DNA of 64,000 nt, from the NCBI RefSeq assembly GCF_000737695.1, contig NZ_JPRM01000027.1, positions 124,001 to 188,000 of the forward strand. The letters run 5' to 3'. The position numbers and the translations under genes are program-made. The notes under the pieces are model-generated. The model was not told the origin of the DNA and searched no databases. It worked only from the letters and a program-made list of their open reading frames with translations. The stretch comes from Flavobacterium hydatis. Its GTDB lineage: Bacteria > Bacteroidota > Bacteroidia > Flavobacteriales > Flavobacteriaceae. This document shows positions 60,678 to 64,000 of this stretch, piece after piece (position 1 is the first letter of the stretch; each line of letters begins with the position of its first letter).

Positions 60678-61412
60678 ATGGAGCGATATAATGTAAATAT
60701 TATTTTAATTATTATGATGTTAGTAGTGCAAAATACGAATGCACAAGTGGTTTATACAGAGGTAAAAGCAAAAATTGAAATTGAACAAATCGAAAATTTA
60801 TTAGCAATTACCGGAACTGCAGAAAATTTAAAATCGGAGTTTAAAAATATCTCCTATAAATTATCAGTTTTAAAAGTAAATAAATCAAATTCTAACAAAT
60901 CAAATAATGCACAAGACGGCAGAGTTACACTAGAACCAATTCAGAAAGTAAACCTCTCCAAAACACAAGTTAATTTTACTAAAGACGACGAGATAATTAT
61001 TCTATTATTAATTTATGATGATAATAATGCGGTAATAGGAAAAGACAAAGTAGTATTTGGAGGAAAAGATGAATCCAAAGCAGAGATTCAGACACCTACA
61101 GATGGATTAGAAATGATTGGTATAGTTTCTAACGATACCAAGACTAAATTGGGCAATGATTTTTACGATTATTTTTATTCAGAATATTCGAAATTAAAAA
61201 TCAAATCACATAAAATCGTTACAGTTCGAGAAGAATTAACCTTCGGCAGAACAACTAAGATAATGATAGATGTTGATGGAGAAACAATTGATGAATTTAT
61301 TTCAAGACCAGACGAAGATTTTTTAAAATACATGGCAGAATCATCATCGGCCAAAATATTCAAATATTTTAAAAATATCGAAAGACAAAATAAGTTGATC
61401 ACTCAGTATTAA
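60678..61412 (+). CDS. csgE: CsgH-like/CsgE fusion curli chaperone
   Basis: This 244-residue protein has a signal peptide (about 1-22) and two parts. The C-terminal part (about 144-232) matches CsgE: GIVSNDTKTKLGNDFYDYFY and EELTFGRTTKIMIDVDGE. E. coli CsgE (129 residues) caps the CsgG channel and directs subunits to it. The N-terminal part (about 23-128) has LLAITGTAENLKSEFKNISY, then LSVLKVNKSNSNKSNNAQDG and a hydrophobic strand. It resembles the CsgH family, which inhibits premature curlin fibre formation. The fusion would join chaperone and cap in one polypeptide. It starts 4 bp after csgB. Confidence 0.85.
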   Translation: MERYNVNIILIIMMLVVQNTNAQVVYTEVKAKIEIEQIENLLAITGTAENLKSEFKNISYKLSVLKVNKSNSNKSNNAQDGRVTLEPIQKVNLSKTQVNFTKDDEIIILLLIYDDNNAVIGKDKVVFGGKDESKAEIQTPTDGLEMIGIVSNDTKTKLGNDFYDYFYSEYSKLKIKSHKIVTVREELTFGRTTKIMIDVDGETIDEFISRPDEDFLKYMAESSSAKIFKYFKNIERQNKLITQY

Positions 61413-61493
61413 GTTGTGCATTTAATTAGTTGACATTCGAATAGATTAATTAAATGTTTTTGGAAGTTATTTTTAAACCCTAAAAATACCAAG

Positions 61494-61937
61494 ATGAAGA
61501 CAATAACTTTACTATTTTGTTTACTAGGAATATGTTTTACTTCGGTTGCGCAAGATTTGGCCTATAAACCTATCAACCCAGCTTTTGGCGGAGATACTTT
61601 TAACTACAATTGGCTACTTAGTTCGGCGCAAGCACAAAACGACTACAAAGAAGATAAAACGACTGGATTCGAACAAAAATCAGATTTACAACGTTTCAAG
61701 GAAAATCTTAACAATCAGTTATTGAATAAGCTTTCTAATTCCTTATTTGATGATCAGTTTGGTACTGGTACCGGTATAGGTACAACGGGCGGAACTGGCG
61801 GAGGAATTAAACCGGGATCTTATGTCTTTGGGACACTCTCTGTAGATGTGTACGACTCTAATCTAGGACTTGTTGTAGATATTCTGGATATAGAAACAGG
61901 AGAGCAAACACAAGTAATAGTTCCTGGAAATAAATAG
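61494..61937 (+). CDS. csgF: Curli assembly protein CsgF
   Basis: This 147-residue protein has a signal peptide (about 1-19). The conserved start DLAYKPINPAFGGDTFNYNW and LLSSAQAQNDYKED match CsgF, whose N-terminal INPxFGG peptide lies inside the CsgG channel and forms a second constriction. A Gly/Thr-rich stretch (about residues 89-105) is followed by the C-terminal beta-domain (YVFGTLSVDVYDSNLGLVV). CsgF couples secretion to nucleation. The gene lies 81 bp after csgE and 63 bp before csgG. Confidence 0.94.
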   Translation: MKTITLLFCLLGICFTSVAQDLAYKPINPAFGGDTFNYNWLLSSAQAQNDYKEDKTTGFEQKSDLQRFKENLNNQLLNKLSNSLFDDQFGTGTGIGTTGGTGGGIKPGSYVFGTLSVDVYDSNLGLVVDILDIETGEQTQVIVPGNK

Positions 61938-62000
61938 GCATACGTAATCACGCCTACTATTACATTTTTTATCGCTAATAAGTTAATAAAAAATCAACCG

Positions 62001-63377
62001 ATGAATCAAAAATCACTTTTTGCAATTCTAGCGGCTGCTTTGTTCTCTGGTTGTGGCGCATATTTTAATCAACCAGTTGGAGTACAAAAAGCTGTTTATG
62101 GAGAGAATACACCAGCTACCTCGGCATTAACCAATATTCCTAAACCCAAAGAACAAATTGTTGTAGGGGTTTATAAATTCAAGGATCAAACAGGGCAATA
62201 TAAAGCCGTAGAACTAGGTAGTACATTTAGTACAGCAGTTACACAAGGAGCAACTTCTATCTTGATAAAAGCCCTTGAGGACTCAAAATGGTTTATTCCA
62301 ATAGAACGAGAAAACTTGGGGAATTTGCTTAATGAAAGAAACATCATTAGATCCACAAGACAAGAATATGCTACCAAACCTAATGAAAAAGAAGCCCCAT
62401 TAACGCCTCTTTTATTTGCCGGAGTTTTGCTGGAAGGAGGTATTATATCCTATGACACAAATATAATTACAGGAGGATTTGGAGCCAGATATTTTGGCGC
62501 AGGAGCTTCGGTAAGATATAGACAAGATAGAGTTACAGTTTATCTAAGACTTGTTTCAACATCAAATGGTAAAATCTTAAATACCGTTTATGTTTCCAAA
62601 ACAATTTTATCACAAAGTGTCGATGCCAATTTATTTCGATACGTAAACCTAAACCGACTCTTAGAAGTCGAAACAGGATTTACCCGAAACGAGCCGATAC
62701 AATTAGCCGTTACCGAAGCTATAGAAAAAGCAGTCGAAGGTCTTATTGTAGATGGTATTAAAGACAAATTGTGGGAAGTAAATGCTCCACAAACCCAAGT
62801 AGATAATTTTATTGCCAATTATGACAATGAAAAAAGCGAAGCCGACCTAGCGCAATTATACGGAAGAAATCTAGCCGAAAAAAGAGGTCGATTTGGTATA
62901 GAACTAGACGGAGGTGCAACCCTTATGAAAGGAGATTACCCTAATCCCGTTCCTAAACCAATGGGAAGAGGAGCTGTGAAATATTTTTTTACGCCAAATT
63001 TAGATCTTAGCGCTTCGACAAATGTTTTTAAACTCGGTAACAAAAATAAGCTAGATGTTGGGTATGCAACCCTCGATCTAAACCTAGAATTATTGGTATT
63101 GCCCTACGACAACTTTACGCCCTACATATTTGGCGGCGGCGGATTAGGATTTAATTCTAAGTACGATAATATGCATACCAAAGTACAGTTTGGAGGAGGA
63201 TTAGAGTATTTGGTAACAAGTAATCTAGGCCTAAAACTGTACGCAGAATACAATGTAAATTTCACAGATATGATAGATTATGTCGATAGCGGAGTCAGGG
63301 ACGATTATTACTGGCGTTTCGGATTAGGGGTAACGTATTATTTCCCTAAAAACTATCACAAGAAAAAAAAGATGTAA
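62001..63377 (+). CDS. csgG: CsgG curli secretion channel with extra C-terminal barrel-like domain
   Basis: This 458-residue lipoprotein (lipobox LFSGC, Cys18) is the outer-membrane nonameric pore for curli subunits. Residues 52-260 match E. coli CsgG: VVGVYKFKDQTGQYK, FSTAVTQGATSILIKALEDS, FIPIERENLGNLLNERNIIR, GGFGARYFGAGA and VYVSKTILS. In E. coli the constriction is Tyr51, Asn55 and Phe56. Here Phe76 is kept, but the Asn position is Thr75 and the Tyr is missing. Residues about 297-449 add a domain not in E. coli CsgG (277 residues): RFGIELDGGATLMKG, then alternating beta strands ending VTYYFP, like an outer-membrane beta-barrel. Confidence 0.95.
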   Translation: MNQKSLFAILAAALFSGCGAYFNQPVGVQKAVYGENTPATSALTNIPKPKEQIVVGVYKFKDQTGQYKAVELGSTFSTAVTQGATSILIKALEDSKWFIPIERENLGNLLNERNIIRSTRQEYATKPNEKEAPLTPLLFAGVLLEGGIISYDTNIITGGFGARYFGAGASVRYRQDRVTVYLRLVSTSNGKILNTVYVSKTILSQSVDANLFRYVNLNRLLEVETGFTRNEPIQLAVTEAIEKAVEGLIVDGIKDKLWEVNAPQTQVDNFIANYDNEKSEADLAQLYGRNLAEKRGRFGIELDGGATLMKGDYPNPVPKPMGRGAVKYFFTPNLDLSASTNVFKLGNKNKLDVGYATLDLNLELLVLPYDNFTPYIFGGGGLGFNSKYDNMHTKVQFGGGLEYLVTSNLGLKLYAEYNVNFTDMIDYVDSGVRDDYYWRFGLGVTYYFPKNYHKKKKM

Positions 63378-63441
63378 AAAAATATCATTCAAAAAATTAG
63401 TCGAATAAACTCGATAAAGTCTAACAAAATAAAATCTACAA

Positions 63442-64000
63442 ATGAAAATAGGATTAAGAATTTTAGTGTGTTTTATTCTTTTGATTTCTTGTAGTGAAGA
63501 ACAGCTAGAGGATGGAGCAAGTGGAACTGTAAAAGGAAGAGTAGTCGAATCGGGAACATTTACACCCTTAGAAAATGTTCGGATATCCTCGAGCCCTTCA
63601 ACAAGTACGGTGTTTACAGATAAAGACGGTTATTTTACTTTAGAGAAAGTATTGGTGGGAGATTATTCCTTTCAGGCTCAAAAAGATGGTTATATTGCCA
63701 GATTCGAACCTGCAAAAGTGACTTCCGATGCAACGATACAAATTATATTCGAATTGCAAATTTCTACAGCAAATAACAAACCGCCAGATATTCCGGTTTT
63801 AACAGCTCCGGTTGATAATGCAAAAGAGCAACCCTTAAATTTAAATCTAACCTGGACAGCAGCCGATAAAGAATCTGATTCATTAACTTATACCGTTACG
63901 TTAAAAAATGGAACGACCGATGAGATTAAAACTTTTTCAGATCTTAAAACAAAAACGCTGGCGATAAAAGATTTAAGTTATAGTACAAAATACTATTGGC
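63442..64000 (+). CDS. Lipoprotein with carboxypeptidase-regulatory and FN3-like domains (partial)
   Basis: An ATG at 63442 opens a frame with no stop through the window end (186 codons). It begins MKIGLRILVCFILLISC (lipobox LISC, Cys17). A carboxypeptidase-regulatory-like domain follows (about 29-85: GTVKGRVVESGTFTPLENV and TDKDGYFTLEKV), then PPDIPVLTAPVDNAKEQ and a fibronectin-III-like domain (LNLTWTAADKESDSLTYTVT, then STKYYW). It lies 64 bp after csgG on the same strand, so it may be a further curli-operon member that anchors or binds fibres. This role is inferred only from position. Confidence 0.85.
   Translation, partial: MKIGLRILVCFILLISCSEEQLEDGASGTVKGRVVESGTFTPLENVRISSSPSTSTVFTDKDGYFTLEKVLVGDYSFQAQKDGYIARFEPAKVTSDATIQIIFELQISTANNKPPDIPVLTAPVDNAKEQPLNLNLTWTAADKESDSLTYTVTLKNGTTDEIKTFSDLKTKTLAIKDLSYSTKYYW

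Noticed and set aside
1..64000. tRNA or rRNA genes
   Set aside because: No cloverleaf with a TTCRANNC arm or conserved rRNA stretch was found when reading the gaps by eye. A tRNA scan would settle this.

Overview
The window is low-GC DNA from a member of the Bacteroidota, most likely Flavobacterium or a close relative. The evidence is: TonB-dependent receptors with a carboxypeptidase-type N-terminal domain; a type IX secretion C-terminal domain; short cysteine-lipoproteins beginning MKK...; BatA-type proteins; paired type II and type III glutamine synthetases; TAnnTTTG promoter boxes; and short interspersed repeats around 'cgcaaagagcgcaaag' and 'gcggatnanacggatt'. No tRNA, rRNA, CRISPR array or intact insertion sequence was seen. 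Gene density is high, and most genes sit in one- to four-gene units closed by clear intrinsic terminators.

Layout. 1-9.1 kb (all minus strand): topoisomerase IV (parE, a lipoprotein, start of parC), pncB, a transglutaminase-like protein, an FMN reductase, a YihY/BrkB membrane protein, a lipoprotein and ychF. 9.2-13.1 kb: TonB-dependent receptor and a convergent secreted protein. 13.2-17.9 kb: two-cluster ferredoxin, LuxC-like acyl-CoA reductase, serC, a serA-like dehydrogenase and a DUF937-like protein. 18.3-24.5 kb: small membrane and lipoproteins, a LolD-type ATPase carrying an unusual membrane insertion, a polytopic membrane protein, a TIGR02757 protein and a DEAD-box helicase. 24.7-35 kb: lactonase-like beta-propeller, BatA protein, a dihydroorotase-like protein without its metal ligands, esterases, DUF4269 and DUF5071 proteins, an isochorismatase-like hydrolase and two very small genes. 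35-41.8 kb: lipoproteins, an MBL hydrolase, a highly conserved protein of unclear function, Bcp, an endonuclease III without an iron-sulphur cluster, and an ECF sigma factor with a downstream 47-residue gene. 42-50.9 kb: an XRE regulator, a Bro-N protein, a hydrolase, two paralogous small secreted proteins, an AraC regulator, an M13 peptidase and an esterase. 51-58.9 kb: collagen-like lipoprotein, T9SS cargo protein, TerC, and divergent glutamine synthetases GSII and GSIII.

The most striking region is 59.3-64 kb, a Bacteroidota-type curli (functional amyloid) operon. It holds a major curlin with an uninterrupted 11-residue period (18 units), a hairpin terminator or attenuator, a CsgB-like minor curlin, a CsgH-like/CsgE fusion, CsgF, a CsgG pore protein with an added beta-barrel-like C-terminal domain, and the start of a lipoprotein with carboxypeptidase-regulatory and FN3-like domains that runs off the window. 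Together they would secrete, chaperone, nucleate and anchor an extracellular amyloid. The fusions and the extra lipoprotein differ from the enterobacterial system.

Several intergenic stretches of 300-550 bp hold interspersed repeats rather than genes. Two of them (17.8-18.2 kb and 49.6-50.0 kb) share one architecture: long inverted arms around a terminator hairpin and copies of an 'agacgcac...gtgcgtct' palindrome.
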